Part shown: positions 6,878 through 16,809 of the stretch, piece after piece
Position numbering within the stretch: position 1 is the first letter of the stretch
Layout of the letters: every line of letters starts with the position of its first letter
Assembly: GCA_947626525.1 (NCBI GenBank)
Contig: CANQSM010000015.1
Span: 1-45,296 of the forward strand
DNA length: 45,296 nt
Direction: 5' to 3'
Source: an uncultured Phocaeicola sp.
GTDB taxonomy: Bacteria > Bacteroidota > Bacteroidia > Bacteroidales > Bacteroidaceae
Position numbers and translations under genes: made by a program
Notes under the pieces: model-generated
Told to the model about the DNA's origin: nothing
The model's database searches: none
The model's input: the letters and a program-made list of their open reading frames with translations, nothing else

Positions 6878-9226
6878 TTAAAATATGATACTATCTACAA
6901 GAAACAGGACACGTTTTTTAGTAACCGGTTCTGATACCTTATTACTATATTCAAGTCCCTCTTTCTTAATTTTATTCAAAGCTTGCATGACAGAAACCAA
7001 TAATTTCGACGAGGTTGTCTTTTCCGACCGGTTCAGCAAATCACAGAGTTTATTTACATAAAGCGTCTGTACCTTATACTTCGCTTCACTGACAAGAGCA
7101 TTATTAGCCCATTCGGCAAATAATCCTTCATGCATGCTTTCCAGAAAATCGTTTACAGATAACATTCCCTCACAAGCATTCTCCGCTTTTTCCACATTCC
7201 GAAGAGAACGGATTATTTCCGGCATCAGTTCTTCATAGAAACGATCGAATTCCCGGCTGGCATCTATTTCCAATTTATTGGTAAACGTTGTATTAAACAT
7301 CCATATAGGAGGCTGTAATACATAAGTCTGTATAAAGTTCATCACTTTCTTATTGTAATCAGCCTTTTCCGGTATGTAAATATTCTTATTATCGGCTTCA
7401 GCAAAACGTCTCCCGCCCAGATGCGACAAAACATGCCGTACCCACTGTTTATAATGGTTTAATACGGCTTCATAACGTCCCTGTAATACATATAAAGACG
7501 TTTTGTCCGTTACATTCCAGACATCCGGATGCTCACACAAATATTTCAAATTCTCTATTCCTTGTGCATTGACAATGACATGGTCATTCCCTAAGTCTTC
7601 CGCTTGTGCCCGTACATCCGTCCCACCTAAGAAATGTAATGAAGGATCTTTCTGTTTTTCCTGGTTCCAACGGTTCCTGTTCTTTTCTCTTTCAGAAGCA
7701 TCCTTACCCGGAAATATGCGGTAACCCCATTCAATGGCCCACTTATCATAGTCGCCGACACGTATCCGTCTGTTTTCCAAATCGACCTTATCTTGAGGAC
7801 GCAAGGCGTAATTGAACCGCACATAGTCCATGATGGAACTACCTATGCTATGTTGATTTAAAAAATCATTATCGCGTAATTGGTCGATGGAATAATGAGA
7901 ACTACCTAAGAAATTATGCTCCAATCCCAACGTATGACCGACTTCATGTGTCAAGACCTGTTTTATCTGTTCAAACATCAAGGAGTCCGGCATTTCTATA
8001 TTCCATGCCTGCGGATCATTGGCTCCACATTGGGCGAAATACCATTTCTGTTCCAGATTCAGCACGCTGCTGAAGATACCGATGTGGCAGGCAATAATCT
8101 CACCCGATCGGGATTCGCAAGGAGACGGGCCATAAGCATTGTTCCGTCCTGATATCTTCCATGAAATGAACGGATAAGTACTGTCATAAATGCTAAAATC
8201 CGGGTCTTCTTCGGCGGTGGGAGCCAGCCGTGCGTCAATGGCATTCTTGAATCCGGCTTGCTCGAAGGCAGGACGCCAGTCACGTATAGCCTCAATGATG
8301 CAACCTACGTACTTTTCCGGTATATCGCGATCTATATAAAAGGTAATAGGCTGTATCGGCTCCACCAATTCACCTTTCATGTATTTCTCCTTGTCTTCCG
8401 GTTTTATCTCCAAACGCCACCGTTTGGCGACAGCTTTCCGGACAGCGGGCTGATCGCCCTGAAAACACTCCTTGCCGATAGAAAAGTAGGCTCCGTTATT
8501 TGCGGGAACTGCTTCCAATGGATTTTTTGATAACAGCTTAATGCAAATGCCCGTATCCCAATCACCGACATAAGGATCCGAAGCCGGTCTGCCGGGCTTT
8601 TCTATTGCCGGACTTCGATAAGCCCGTGATGCACGAACCAGCAAACGGTTGTCGTATCCCTTGATTTCCTTGATGCGATCTTTCTCTTTCAGACGCATGC
8701 CGATTGATAAATCAAAAGATACAATATCAAGATTAAACAAGGGAAAATCTTTCAATACGTCACCAATCTCTATCAAACTGCTTCCTTGAGTCCTTGTTTT
8801 GATCGGCAGTCTCTTATAAAGCCTGCTATTCCCGCGTTGGGCGGCAATCTTCGCATATGTTCCTTCGGGATCTTCCAGGACCCTTCCATGTTGCGGGTCT
8901 ATCATCCACAATTCATCCCCCTGTTTCCTGAAACTGAAGAATACCGGACCTATCATATCCCCCGAATATCCGAATGTCTTTTCCATATTCCGGTCCGGAC
9001 GGGCGGGAGCGGTCAGAATAGTAGTTGTTACGGCAAATTCACGCCCAATCAATGAATCCGGGATTTCCCAATATATATGTTTGCCACTCCTATAGGTAGT
9101 GAACATGCCGGGAACAACCTCCGCAGGTGTTCCTTCTTTTAGAAAAGTAGCGATACTGGGCTGTTGCCCGTACAAAAAAGTACAGGCAACAGCAAGAAAT
9201 ACCGCACTGACAATTCCTCTTGGCAT
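6878..9226 (-). CDS. Secreted zinc-dependent metalloprotease (DUF5117/DUF4953 type)
   Basis: 782 aa with an N-terminal signal (FLAVACTFLYGQ, cleavage near residue 21). The catalytic motif HEVGHTLGLEH is complete at 427-437: His427, His431 and His437 bind zinc and Glu428 is the general base. SIMDYVRF follows as the Met-turn, placing it among metzincin-like peptidases. The N-terminal about 40-200 (YWEIPDSLIGREF and the DLSIGMRLKEKDR region) matches the DUF5118/DUF5117 regions that accompany this catalytic domain in Bacteroidetes. It is expected in the periplasm or outer membrane, cutting peptides or proteins captured by the co-encoded SusC/SusD pair. It is the fifth gene of the locus, 15 bp after the PKD-like lipoprotein. 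The substrate is unknown. Confidence 0.9.
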   Translation of the reverse strand: MPRGIVSAVFLAVACTFLYGQQPSIATFLKEGTPAEVVPGMFTTYRSGKHIYWEIPDSLIGREFAVTTTILTAPARPDRNMEKTFGYSGDMIGPVFFSFRKQGDELWMIDPQHGRVLEDPEGTYAKIAAQRGNSRLYKRLPIKTRTQGSSLIEIGDVLKDFPLFNLDIVSFDLSIGMRLKEKDRIKEIKGYDNRLLVRASRAYRSPAIEKPGRPASDPYVGDWDTGICIKLLSKNPLEAVPANNGAYFSIGKECFQGDQPAVRKAVAKRWRLEIKPEDKEKYMKGELVEPIQPITFYIDRDIPEKYVGCIIEAIRDWRPAFEQAGFKNAIDARLAPTAEEDPDFSIYDSTYPFISWKISGRNNAYGPSPCESRSGEIIACHIGIFSSVLNLEQKWYFAQCGANDPQAWNIEMPDSLMFEQIKQVLTHEVGHTLGLEHNFLGSSHYSIDQLRDNDFLNQHSIGSSIMDYVRFNYALRPQDKVDLENRRIRVGDYDKWAIEWGYRIFPGKDASEREKNRNRWNQEKQKDPSLHFLGGTDVRAQAEDLGNDHVIVNAQGIENLKYLCEHPDVWNVTDKTSLYVLQGRYEAVLNHYKQWVRHVLSHLGGRRFAEADNKNIYIPEKADYNKKVMNFIQTYVLQPPIWMFNTTFTNKLEIDASREFDRFYEELMPEIIRSLRNVEKAENACEGMLSVNDFLESMHEGLFAEWANNALVSEAKYKVQTLYVNKLCDLLNRSEKTTSSKLLVSVMQALNKIKKEGLEYSNKVSEPVTKKRVLFLVDSIIF

Positions 9227-9241
9227 AAAGAGCGGTTTATG

Positions 9242-10873
9242 TTATTCATAGTTATAGGTAATATCAACAATCTTCCCGATAGGTTGCTCGGGATCCTCGT
9301 AAACCCAGATGCTGTTTTCTTCGCGGGCCACGTCACCTGCCATTGTCAGCCGCAATTCTACCACTACACCTTTATCAGCTGTATTGACGCCTAATCCGAG
9401 ACACATGCTGAGTTCTTCATTACTGTTTTCAATATCTTTAAACTTCAAACATGTGATTTGCGCTGATGGATCCGCTTCATATTGATAAAGTTCGACTACT
9501 TTTCCCCGATCAAGATCAATGCGATACAGTTTATTGCCTGAAGCCATGAATATAAGGTTTGCCGTGTACGCGTATGAAGCGGCAAACTTTGCTGTTTCTA
9601 TATTTATATTTGCTTCAGACAAGTCAAGCGTATAAAGGTCAGCACAAACCGGAGCGGTCCTACTGAACTTGAACACTGTCAATTCTTGCCCGTTCTGTGG
9701 GGCGGCAATCGCATAGGCAAAATTTCCCTGACTTCCTCCTGTGACAATATCACGCATTTCCAAAGACGGATCAATCTCATTCGGATCAAAGGCATCCGAA
9801 TCGCCGGCTGATATGGGATATGTTTGAACAGGCTTCTGATCGTTCCATTTGGTTCCATATTTACGTATATTTTGAGTAGCTTGATTTGTCATATAACTTA
9901 TCCAATCCGGAACGGTTGCTCTAAGGAAACGATGATTTTCTGAATCGAAAAACAAGTAGTTTGTTCCATACGAACCATAAGCGGAAATAACAGGAAATTC
10001 ACTTCCCTGTTTTACCGAAAACGGCAGGCAATATCCATCCATAGGAGCGCAATATGCTTTTCCGCTATTTATAAACAGCTCGCCTTGGGCATTCATTTTA
10101 TAATATCCGATATTCAACGGATCACCTTTTCCTACCGGTTCAAAAAGTATGTTGTCAGAAGTATATCTCGTCATTAAAGTACTTGGAGTCAACAATGCCA
10201 AATCCTGATTGGTTACTATCATCAATGCCGGATTCATTGTAAATCCAGCGTAACTAAACATTGATTTCAAATTTGAATCCCCGTAGTTTTTTCTTGCGCT
10301 CACTGCCAAAGGCTTGCCTTCTAAAGGAAAAGACAGGTTCGATTCTGACCGGAATACATCCGGATAAACAAAATATCCTGCCGGGGTACCCTCTATCGCT
10401 CCTAACACTCCTTTGCCTTCTTTTTCCTGCAATACAAACCAGCAAGGATTTAAAGGGTGAATGATTGTAATTTCACCTTTCTGATACCAGGCGGTTCCGT
10501 TTCTTTTGTCTGAAACGACCAGCATCAAACCTATATTATCGGATTCATTGGGCTCGACAGTTACCTTGCATTCTTTTCCTACAGAATAATCCGTATAGTC
10601 AGCCATCCTGTCCGATCCCAATGTGGCTTTCGGATTGAGACGTTTCCATTGGAATACAAGATTTTCCTCGTTCTGTTCCAATGTCTGGGAAATCTGCGGC
10701 ATGATAGAGACTTCCACCGCTTCTTCCTTAGGCATGCGCAATTTGGTTTCAGGTATTACAATTTCCATCATATTCACATCATGATAATCGTAATCTCCCT
10801 TGTCATCGTAACAGCCTGTCTGCAATAAAGCCGCTCCGATAAAACTTGCTATATAGATGATATATTTTCTCAT
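9242..10873 (-). CDS. PKD-like family lipoprotein
   Basis: 543 aa with a lipoprotein signal; the lipobox LLQTGC places the acylated Cys at 21. The next residues (DDKGDYDY) and the early beta-rich segment (MPQISQTLEQNEENLVFQWKRLN) are typical of the PKD-like lipoproteins that accompany SusC/SusD and DUF4843 genes. The remainder is likely a beta-propeller-like or repeated beta-sheet region, with several YxxDLxxGKV-like strands near the C-terminus. It is probably a surface-exposed binding protein of the locus. Fourth gene of six, 18 bp after the DUF4843 gene. The ligand cannot be told from sequence. Confidence 0.8.
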   Translation of the reverse strand: MRKYIIYIASFIGAALLQTGCYDDKGDYDYHDVNMMEIVIPETKLRMPKEEAVEVSIMPQISQTLEQNEENLVFQWKRLNPKATLGSDRMADYTDYSVGKECKVTVEPNESDNIGLMLVVSDKRNGTAWYQKGEITIIHPLNPCWFVLQEKEGKGVLGAIEGTPAGYFVYPDVFRSESNLSFPLEGKPLAVSARKNYGDSNLKSMFSYAGFTMNPALMIVTNQDLALLTPSTLMTRYTSDNILFEPVGKGDPLNIGYYKMNAQGELFINSGKAYCAPMDGYCLPFSVKQGSEFPVISAYGSYGTNYLFFDSENHRFLRATVPDWISYMTNQATQNIRKYGTKWNDQKPVQTYPISAGDSDAFDPNEIDPSLEMRDIVTGGSQGNFAYAIAAPQNGQELTVFKFSRTAPVCADLYTLDLSEANINIETAKFAASYAYTANLIFMASGNKLYRIDLDRGKVVELYQYEADPSAQITCLKFKDIENSNEELSMCLGLGVNTADKGVVVELRLTMAGDVAREENSIWVYEDPEQPIGKIVDITYNYE

Positions 10874-10891
10874 AACGTTTTTCCTTTAATC

Positions 10892-11581
10892 TTATTCATA
10901 AACAATTTCGTCACCGCTTTCACCTAAAATAGGAGGATTTCCCGCTTCTATGTATTCTTTGTAAGCCTGTTTGACTTTGTCATAATCCTCATTTTTCAGA
11001 TCCTTATACACACACCCGCACACATCCATGATGAACATATATTTCTCATCACTATAGCTGCCGTATCTGTATCCGCTCCAATCGCTCCAGGTACTCGGTT
11101 TCAACTCCCATCTGACATTTAAGGGTATTTGATTCTTTTCCACCAGCCCTTTGTCAAACTGATGAAGAGGATTACTCAAGTCGAACTCCAGAAAACAGCC
11201 GTAGACATCTCTGCCTGCCTCTACTTTCGGACGATTAATTTTATAGTAATATACCTGGCAGACCGTGTCCAGTTCGGTATATGTATACTTGCTTTCCAGT
11301 ATGACATCCACCGGATTCTGATAATCAGGATTTAAAGTGGTTTTCACACAGAAATCACGGTTCTCTTTCAAAAGGTCCCCTTGTATCATTACCGTAAAAC
11401 TGTCGATTGCGTAAGGGTCGTCTTTCTTCACGTAATCCGTATCAACCAAAGTACGGATATGTATGCTTCCATAAAAATTGATACGAGGTGTCTGGTCATA
11501 TAGTTCTATCTCGTTTTCACTGCATCCCATATAGACGCTGCAAACAAGAATAGCTAAAACAAAATATATAATACGTTTCAT
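10892..11581 (-). CDS. DUF4843 domain lipoprotein
   Basis: 229 aa. The signal peptide ends in VYMGC with the lipid-modified Cys at 20, followed by SENEIELYDQ. The body (PRINFYGS, DSFTVMIQGD, VLESKYTYTELD, YLEFDLSN-like strands, and a C-terminal WSDWSGYRYGSYSDEKYMFI segment) matches the DUF4843 pattern found between SusD and PKD-like genes in Bacteroides. The family's function is not established; a surface accessory binding protein for the transporter is the usual inference. Third gene of the operon, 9 bp after susD and 18 bp before the PKD-like gene, so co-transcription and probably co-translation are likely. Confidence 0.8.
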   Translation of the reverse strand: MKRIIYFVLAILVCSVYMGCSENEIELYDQTPRINFYGSIHIRTLVDTDYVKKDDPYAIDSFTVMIQGDLLKENRDFCVKTTLNPDYQNPVDVILESKYTYTELDTVCQVYYYKINRPKVEAGRDVYGCFLEFDLSNPLHQFDKGLVEKNQIPLNVRWELKPSTWSDWSGYRYGSYSDEKYMFIMDVCGCVYKDLKNEDYDKVKQAYKEYIEAGNPPILGESGDEIVYE

Positions 11582-11590
11582 AATGCTTCA

Positions 11591-13114
11591 TCATTTAGAG
11601 TTATTTCCAAAAATATACTCATCATCCGGCAATGTCATCTGATAATGAGCTTCATCCATTGTTTCTACCCCACAACCATAATAAGTGCTGTAATTATGTG
11701 CTTTCAGAAAATAGAAAAGTTGTCCTTCCGCGAAATATTCTTTTCTATATTCTTTCATTATCTCATTGATACGCTTGGTCTGTTTGTTGTCTTCTTCCGA
11801 GGTGTTGTCCGGATCATCATATCCGATGGTCGATATCTCATCACTGTAAGAAATACCACGCGCAAAACGTACGGTATTCAACGCGTCCGCACTTTCTGAC
11901 GCGGAATTCGCGCATTCCGCTACGATGTAATACATTTCCGGCAAACGTATCAATGGAACGGCATTGGCACCGGAATAGGCACCGCCATTCAAAGGGCTCT
12001 GGTTATATTTCCTACAGAAGACATCTATTCGATTCGCTCCTTCAACAACTTCAAACATTTCCGGATTTCTTCTCCAATCGGTAATCCCCACACCGGTTGG
12101 TTCATAGAAGAATGTGAATTTATCTCCATCCAGATAGAAATGTTGCTGGGTATTGGTATTCTCCATATCCATATAGTTGCCGATAAGCAAGTTGGAGAAT
12201 TCATTGACTGTCACTCCAAATATCTGCTCTGCGTAGCGTATGGAATTGTAACTGGAAGCGGTCTGCGATTTGTACAATGTGAAATAATCGGAGGCGGCAA
12301 TTACTTGATTGGCATACTCGGTGGCCAATCCTTTGCTTTCCGCGTCACCTTTGTAGCAATATACACGGGCCAGCATGGCTTTGACCGCGTACAGATTCAT
12401 ACGGAATTCACGATTGACAAGAAAATGATCTTTTTCCGCATAGCTTTCACTCCTGTGGTTGGTAAAGAATTCAAGAGGATCACTCTCATTCAGTAACTTT
12501 TCCGCGTTATGCAAATCTGTGAGAATGGAATCAACCACTTCATTGGCTGCCAGGACGGGAGTGGCATCTTTATCAAAAGTCGTACGGTAGGGTATGGCTT
12601 TGGATGCGGGATGTTCCTTATAGACAGGGCCGAACATGCGCAACAAATCAAAATGAAGAAACGCGCGAAGTCCGAGCGCTTCTCCCTTCATGGTCTCATA
12701 ATAGCGCTCAGTGGTTAAGACCTCTCTGTTTTTGTCTACATACTCCAGGAAGTTATTGATATTGGCTATGATATTATACATCGCCGAGTAAATTCCATTC
12801 TTCTTACCCAAAAACGTGTTCTCATAATCAAATACCATACTTTGGTCGAAAACGACGGCGTTTGTATTATATCCCGGGTAATCAGAATATAGTCCTGCCA
12901 GTTCGTCCAGATAAGCATAAGTCAAGTCTCCGGCATACAATGTCCTGGTTCCCAACTTCAAATAAATGCCTGTAAGCGCGTCCTTAAATCCGGATTCCGA
13001 CTCAAATTGCTTGTCAGTAGGAATGGAAGTCTTCGGAGATACATCCAACCAATCGCTGCAAGACACAAGTCCCAGCATGGTTATTGTTGATAGTATATAT
13101 ATTATCTGTTTCAT
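11591..13114 (-). CDS. SusD/RagB family outer-membrane nutrient-binding lipoprotein
   Basis: 507 aa with lipobox LVSC (Cys19) followed by SDWLDVSPKTSIPTD, the standard SusD N-terminus. Helical TPR-like segments follow (GFKDALTGIYLKLG, ALGLRAFLHFDLLRMFG, AVKAMLARVYCYKGD), and the C-terminal part holds RLPEMYYIVAECAN and the RKEYFAEGQLFYFLK region, all family landmarks. SusD proteins form the lid over SusC and deliver ligand to it. The ligand is not a recognisable glycan, because the locus encodes no glycoside hydrolase. It starts 15 bp after susC and ends 9 bp before the DUF4843 gene. Confidence 0.93.
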   Translation of the reverse strand: MKQIIYILSTITMLGLVSCSDWLDVSPKTSIPTDKQFESESGFKDALTGIYLKLGTRTLYAGDLTYAYLDELAGLYSDYPGYNTNAVVFDQSMVFDYENTFLGKKNGIYSAMYNIIANINNFLEYVDKNREVLTTERYYETMKGEALGLRAFLHFDLLRMFGPVYKEHPASKAIPYRTTFDKDATPVLAANEVVDSILTDLHNAEKLLNESDPLEFFTNHRSESYAEKDHFLVNREFRMNLYAVKAMLARVYCYKGDAESKGLATEYANQVIAASDYFTLYKSQTASSYNSIRYAEQIFGVTVNEFSNLLIGNYMDMENTNTQQHFYLDGDKFTFFYEPTGVGITDWRRNPEMFEVVEGANRIDVFCRKYNQSPLNGGAYSGANAVPLIRLPEMYYIVAECANSASESADALNTVRFARGISYSDEISTIGYDDPDNTSEEDNKQTKRINEIMKEYRKEYFAEGQLFYFLKAHNYSTYYGCGVETMDEAHYQMTLPDDEYIFGNNSK

Positions 13115-13129
13115 ACAAAAATATTTTAA

Positions 13130-16100
13130 TTAGAAAGCAACATTCAAAGCAAATGTAAACTGACGGGAATAGGGATAGGACAGACCTCTTTCGCGTTTCA
13201 CTGTAGACCAATAGAAAACGTCTTCCATGTTAAACGTCAATTTGGCGGAGCTCAATCCCCACTGGCTGATAAATTTGGCATTGGTACGATCCATGCGATA
13301 GTAGACAGACAACGAGCTTCCCTGGAATATGTTTTCATCCATGATAAACCGGGAAGTGGCTTTCGTTTCCCAACCAAAGGGAGTAAGGGAACGGAATTGT
13401 GCCTTGTCGCCCGGCTTGGTCCAACGCAACTGACTTACCCGCCGATCTACATTATTTTGCAGATTGGCGTTTTCCACCTTGTCAAGCAAGGTCTGGTTAT
13501 ATACCTGACCGCCAAACTGGTATCTGAAACTGACATCCGCTCCCCAGCCTTTATATGTAAAGGAAGAATTGATATACCCTTGCCATTTAGGTTCCGTATT
13601 ACCGATAGGTGCCGCGTCCGTCGCGCTCCAGTTGACGGCGCTTGTCATTTCTCCGTTACGCTTTAATAATATTTCCTCTCCGGAAGCCGGGTCAATGCCT
13701 AATGAACGTACTACCCAAATGCGCGACAAGGATTCGCCTTCTTCATAACGTGGCAATGGCGTGTCATCCAGATTTGCCGCGTTCATGTCATTCCTGTGTT
13801 TCATCGCTTCTGATATTTTCTTCAATTTGTCGGTATTATGGGAGCCGTTTACCGTAATGGTCCAATAAGCCTGCTTGGCAATATTCTTATAAGGAATGGC
13901 CGAAAGAGAAATTTCCCAACCTTTGTTCTCTATCGTACCCAGGTTTTCCGGATAACTGCCGAAACCGAGAGAAGGAGCAAGGCTTATCGAAGTGACCATA
14001 TTATCTGTTATTTTCCGGTAATACTCCACACGCGTGGTAAGACGCTGGTCAAAGAGACCGAGTTCCAAAGCGAAGTTTGTGATTTTCGTGGTCTGCCACT
14101 TTAAGCCCTCATTATGCATAGCCAGGATTTCCGAACCTGTCGCGTCCGATGAGTAATAAGGAAGCAGCAAGTTGGAGTATGTATAATAACCATGTGCCTG
14201 ATAAGGATCAAAACCTTGCGAACCGGTCGTACCGTATGTACCCCTCAAGATGAAATCGGAGATGAAAGATACATCTTTCATGAAGTTCTCTTTTTTCAAA
14301 TCCCAGCGTAACCCTGTTGACCAGAAAGGAGCCCAGCGGTTGTCCTTTCCAAACTGTGAGGAACCGTCCAAACGTACGTTAAAGTCGAACGAATACTTAT
14401 ATTTATAAGAATAACCTCCGGCAACCACCCAACCGATGGAGCGTGATGTCCTCTCATCTCCCGTCACTTTCTCATTATATTTCTTGCCGAACAGCAGGTT
14501 ATCCATATTATCATTCGGGAAACCGGTCACATAATTTCCGTAACTCTCCGAAATGTTCTCCAATACGCTCATGCGCGCGTTGGCGGTCAGATAATGGTCT
14601 TTCAGCTGCTTGTTCCAGCTTCCTGTCAGATCGATTCCCCAATTGACCGCTTCACTCTGGCTTCTGCGGTAATCACCTCTTAAGGTAGGGTCGGTCACAT
14701 TGTCAAAAACTGTATGTTGCGCCGGACGGAAAATGTCACGATGTCCTACACTCTTGGACAAGTTGAAAGCTCCTTCAAGCCGTAATTCATTGGTAGGATT
14801 GTATTCCACCCTGAAAAGTTCGCGCACTGTAAAGTTCTTGCTTTGGTCTTTGCTGTTGAATGTCGTATTGTACATCGGATTCAGATAGCTCGATGCATTT
14901 GGTACTCCATCAAAGTTATCAAGCCGTTTCTGTATCTCCCCGTTCTCTCCATACGGACGCAAATAAGGGTTCAGGCGGGTATATTCACTGAAACTTCCCC
15001 ACGGAGACTCATCGGCCACCGAATTGTCCAACGTAATGCTGTTCTTCAACAACACTTTTTTCAGGCGATACTGAAAATCAAGCGAACCGGTCAATACATC
15101 ACGCTTACTGTCTTTCATCACACCCGGAGAACTGTTGTATCCGATATACATCCGATAACGCAAGGCCTCGTCGCCGCCTTCCAGTGTGACGGTATGCCGT
15201 TGTTGAAAAGCTGTCTGCAAAGGTTTGTCCAGCCAATACGTGTTTACTCCGGCCAACACTTCACGCAACTTGGACTGATAGAGCTGCCATTTTCCAGCCG
15301 TCTCGCCTCCGTATGTATAAAGCCCGCTTTTTAACTCCGCGTCTATCTTCTCCCTTGCGTTCATCAGATTGTATCCTGTCATATCCGGACCTTCAATGCG
15401 AAGTTCCCCGCCATAAGTCACCCAGATCCGTCCCGGTTTGGGAGTCTTGCTTTCGATGACGATTACTCCATTTGCCGCGCGCGAACCGTAGATGGCCGTA
15501 GCTGCCGCGTCTTTCAATACAACGATGGAAGCAACTCGGTCAGGGTCCATATCGGCAAGTGTCTGTATACTGATTTCAAATCCGTCCATGATAAGCAACG
15601 GTTGGTTGGCATACGTCTCATATTCACCTTGGACTGCCAGCACATCATTGCTGGTGGAATTAAGGTCCACCGCGGATCGTGTGTCCAGATCCATGTTCGC
15701 GCTGCCACGCATACGTATGTCAGGCAAACCGTTCGGGTTGGATCCCATGTCGATATTATCCACGATACGGAGTCCGGGAGCGACAGCGGCTATCGCTTTA
15801 GCCACATTGTTCGTACTGTATTTCTTCAGATCCTCGCCTTTGATGGTAACGGCCGAACCGGTGAATCCTTCTTTCTTTCTGTTAAACATACCTGTCACCA
15901 CCACCTCATCCAGCGCCCTCATATCAGGTTTCATCACTACCGACATATAAGACGAAGGATGCAGGAACAGGGTTTCCATACCTACATACGATATTCTGAT
16001 GCGGCTGTCTTTCGGAACATCGGAAAGCTGAAAATTACCGTTGTCGTCTGTGACGGTAGGGGTAATGTCGGAACCTTCCGCTATAATCGTGGCGCCCGTG

Positions 16101-16489
16101 ACCGGAAGCCCGTCTTCTTCGGAAAGCACTTTCCCTTTTACTTGTGAGATAAACTTTTTGGAATCTTTTTTTGTGATATGGATGAGTTGTCCGTCAATGC
16201 GATATTCCAACGGATTTTTTCCGATAATCACTTTCAACGCTTCATCAACTGTAGCGTTTTCTACTTTTCCGGTAGAAGTATAGGAGCTGATTTCGCTCTG
16301 GATAAAAAGTACTTTATACCCCCCCCCGGTTACTTTTTCAAAACGTTTAAAAATGGAAGGAAGTCCTTCATTTTCAAACTCCATTGTTATTTGCCTCTCT
16401 TTGCTTGTCTGTGCCTCTAAACGCCATGAATAGGCAAAAAGGAAAAGCAAGAATAAAACAATGAACTTCTGTGCTTGATTCTTTTTCAT
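13130..16489 (-). CDS. SusC/RagA TonB-dependent transporter with N-terminal STN domain
   Basis: 1119 aa. Signal peptide to about residue 27 (LEAQ). An STN (secretin/TonB N-terminal) domain covers about 33-108, a CarboxypepD_reg-like domain about 116-188, and a TonB-box-like LDEVVVTG lies at 193-200. The plug spans about 205-350 (DIRMRGSAN, LLIMDGFEI, VLKDAAATAIYGSRAANGVI) and the 22-strand barrel ends in FTFALNVAF. It imports a SusD-bound ligand using TonB energy. STN domains usually contact a FecR-type anti-sigma factor, but none lies upstream here. Gly55-57 of the STN domain are encoded by a run of nine G (16319-16327). It is the first gene of the six-gene locus. Confidence 0.95.
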   Translation of the reverse strand: MKKNQAQKFIVLFLLFLFAYSWRLEAQTSKERQITMEFENEGLPSIFKRFEKVTGGGYKVLFIQSEISSYTSTGKVENATVDEALKVIIGKNPLEYRIDGQLIHITKKDSKKFISQVKGKVLSEEDGLPVTGATIIAEGSDITPTVTDDNGNFQLSDVPKDSRIRISYVGMETLFLHPSSYMSVVMKPDMRALDEVVVTGMFNRKKEGFTGSAVTIKGEDLKKYSTNNVAKAIAAVAPGLRIVDNIDMGSNPNGLPDIRMRGSANMDLDTRSAVDLNSTSNDVLAVQGEYETYANQPLLIMDGFEISIQTLADMDPDRVASIVVLKDAAATAIYGSRAANGVIVIESKTPKPGRIWVTYGGELRIEGPDMTGYNLMNAREKIDAELKSGLYTYGGETAGKWQLYQSKLREVLAGVNTYWLDKPLQTAFQQRHTVTLEGGDEALRYRMYIGYNSSPGVMKDSKRDVLTGSLDFQYRLKKVLLKNSITLDNSVADESPWGSFSEYTRLNPYLRPYGENGEIQKRLDNFDGVPNASSYLNPMYNTTFNSKDQSKNFTVRELFRVEYNPTNELRLEGAFNLSKSVGHRDIFRPAQHTVFDNVTDPTLRGDYRRSQSEAVNWGIDLTGSWNKQLKDHYLTANARMSVLENISESYGNYVTGFPNDNMDNLLFGKKYNEKVTGDERTSRSIGWVVAGGYSYKYKYSFDFNVRLDGSSQFGKDNRWAPFWSTGLRWDLKKENFMKDVSFISDFILRGTYGTTGSQGFDPYQAHGYYTYSNLLLPYYSSDATGSEILAMHNEGLKWQTTKITNFALELGLFDQRLTTRVEYYRKITDNMVTSISLAPSLGFGSYPENLGTIENKGWEISLSAIPYKNIAKQAYWTITVNGSHNTDKLKKISEAMKHRNDMNAANLDDTPLPRYEEGESLSRIWVVRSLGIDPASGEEILLKRNGEMTSAVNWSATDAAPIGNTEPKWQGYINSSFTYKGWGADVSFRYQFGGQVYNQTLLDKVENANLQNNVDRRVSQLRWTKPGDKAQFRSLTPFGWETKATSRFIMDENIFQGSSLSVYYRMDRTNAKFISQWGLSSAKLTFNMEDVFYWSTVKRERGLSYPYSRQFTFALNVAF
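16319..16327 (-). repeat. G9 homopolymer inside the susC coding region
   Basis: The plus strand has nine consecutive C, giving GGG GGG GGG on the coding strand (Gly55-57, context VTGGGYKV). Loss or gain of one base would shift the frame about 55 codons into the protein; changes of three would keep it. Confidence 0.9.
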
Positions 16490-16622
16490 AGCCCTAAATA
16501 ATTAAATAATATTTCATTCTTTTAATTTGTACGTCAGTCTGGCATAAGAAGTCCTTTAAAAAGTATGGTAATCTGAGACCTTCTTTGTATCCTTACGGGT
16601 GATAGTCAATCATTTATAAAGA

Positions 16623-16630
16623 CAAACATA
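16623..16630 (-). promoter_or_regulatory. Putative -7 element for the SusC locus
   Basis: The minus strand reads TATGTTTG, fitting TAnnTTTG, about 134 bp before the susC start, leaving a leader of roughly 127 nt. A TTTG at 16655-16658 is 24 bp upstream, longer than the usual 19-21 bp gap, so the -33 is uncertain. Confidence 0.4.
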
Positions 16631-16809
16631 AGGACGGCCCACAATCACCGCATACAAAGTAAAGGAAAATTTCTGTAATATTGATAAACTTTTGCAATAA
16701 TTTTATGTCCGGATACGTAAAAAAAGCATAATTTCTACCGATGCGGGCGTATCCGCGCGAGAATGAAGAAATGAAGATGGATAAGATGTACTCTTTACGG
16801 ATATAAGAA

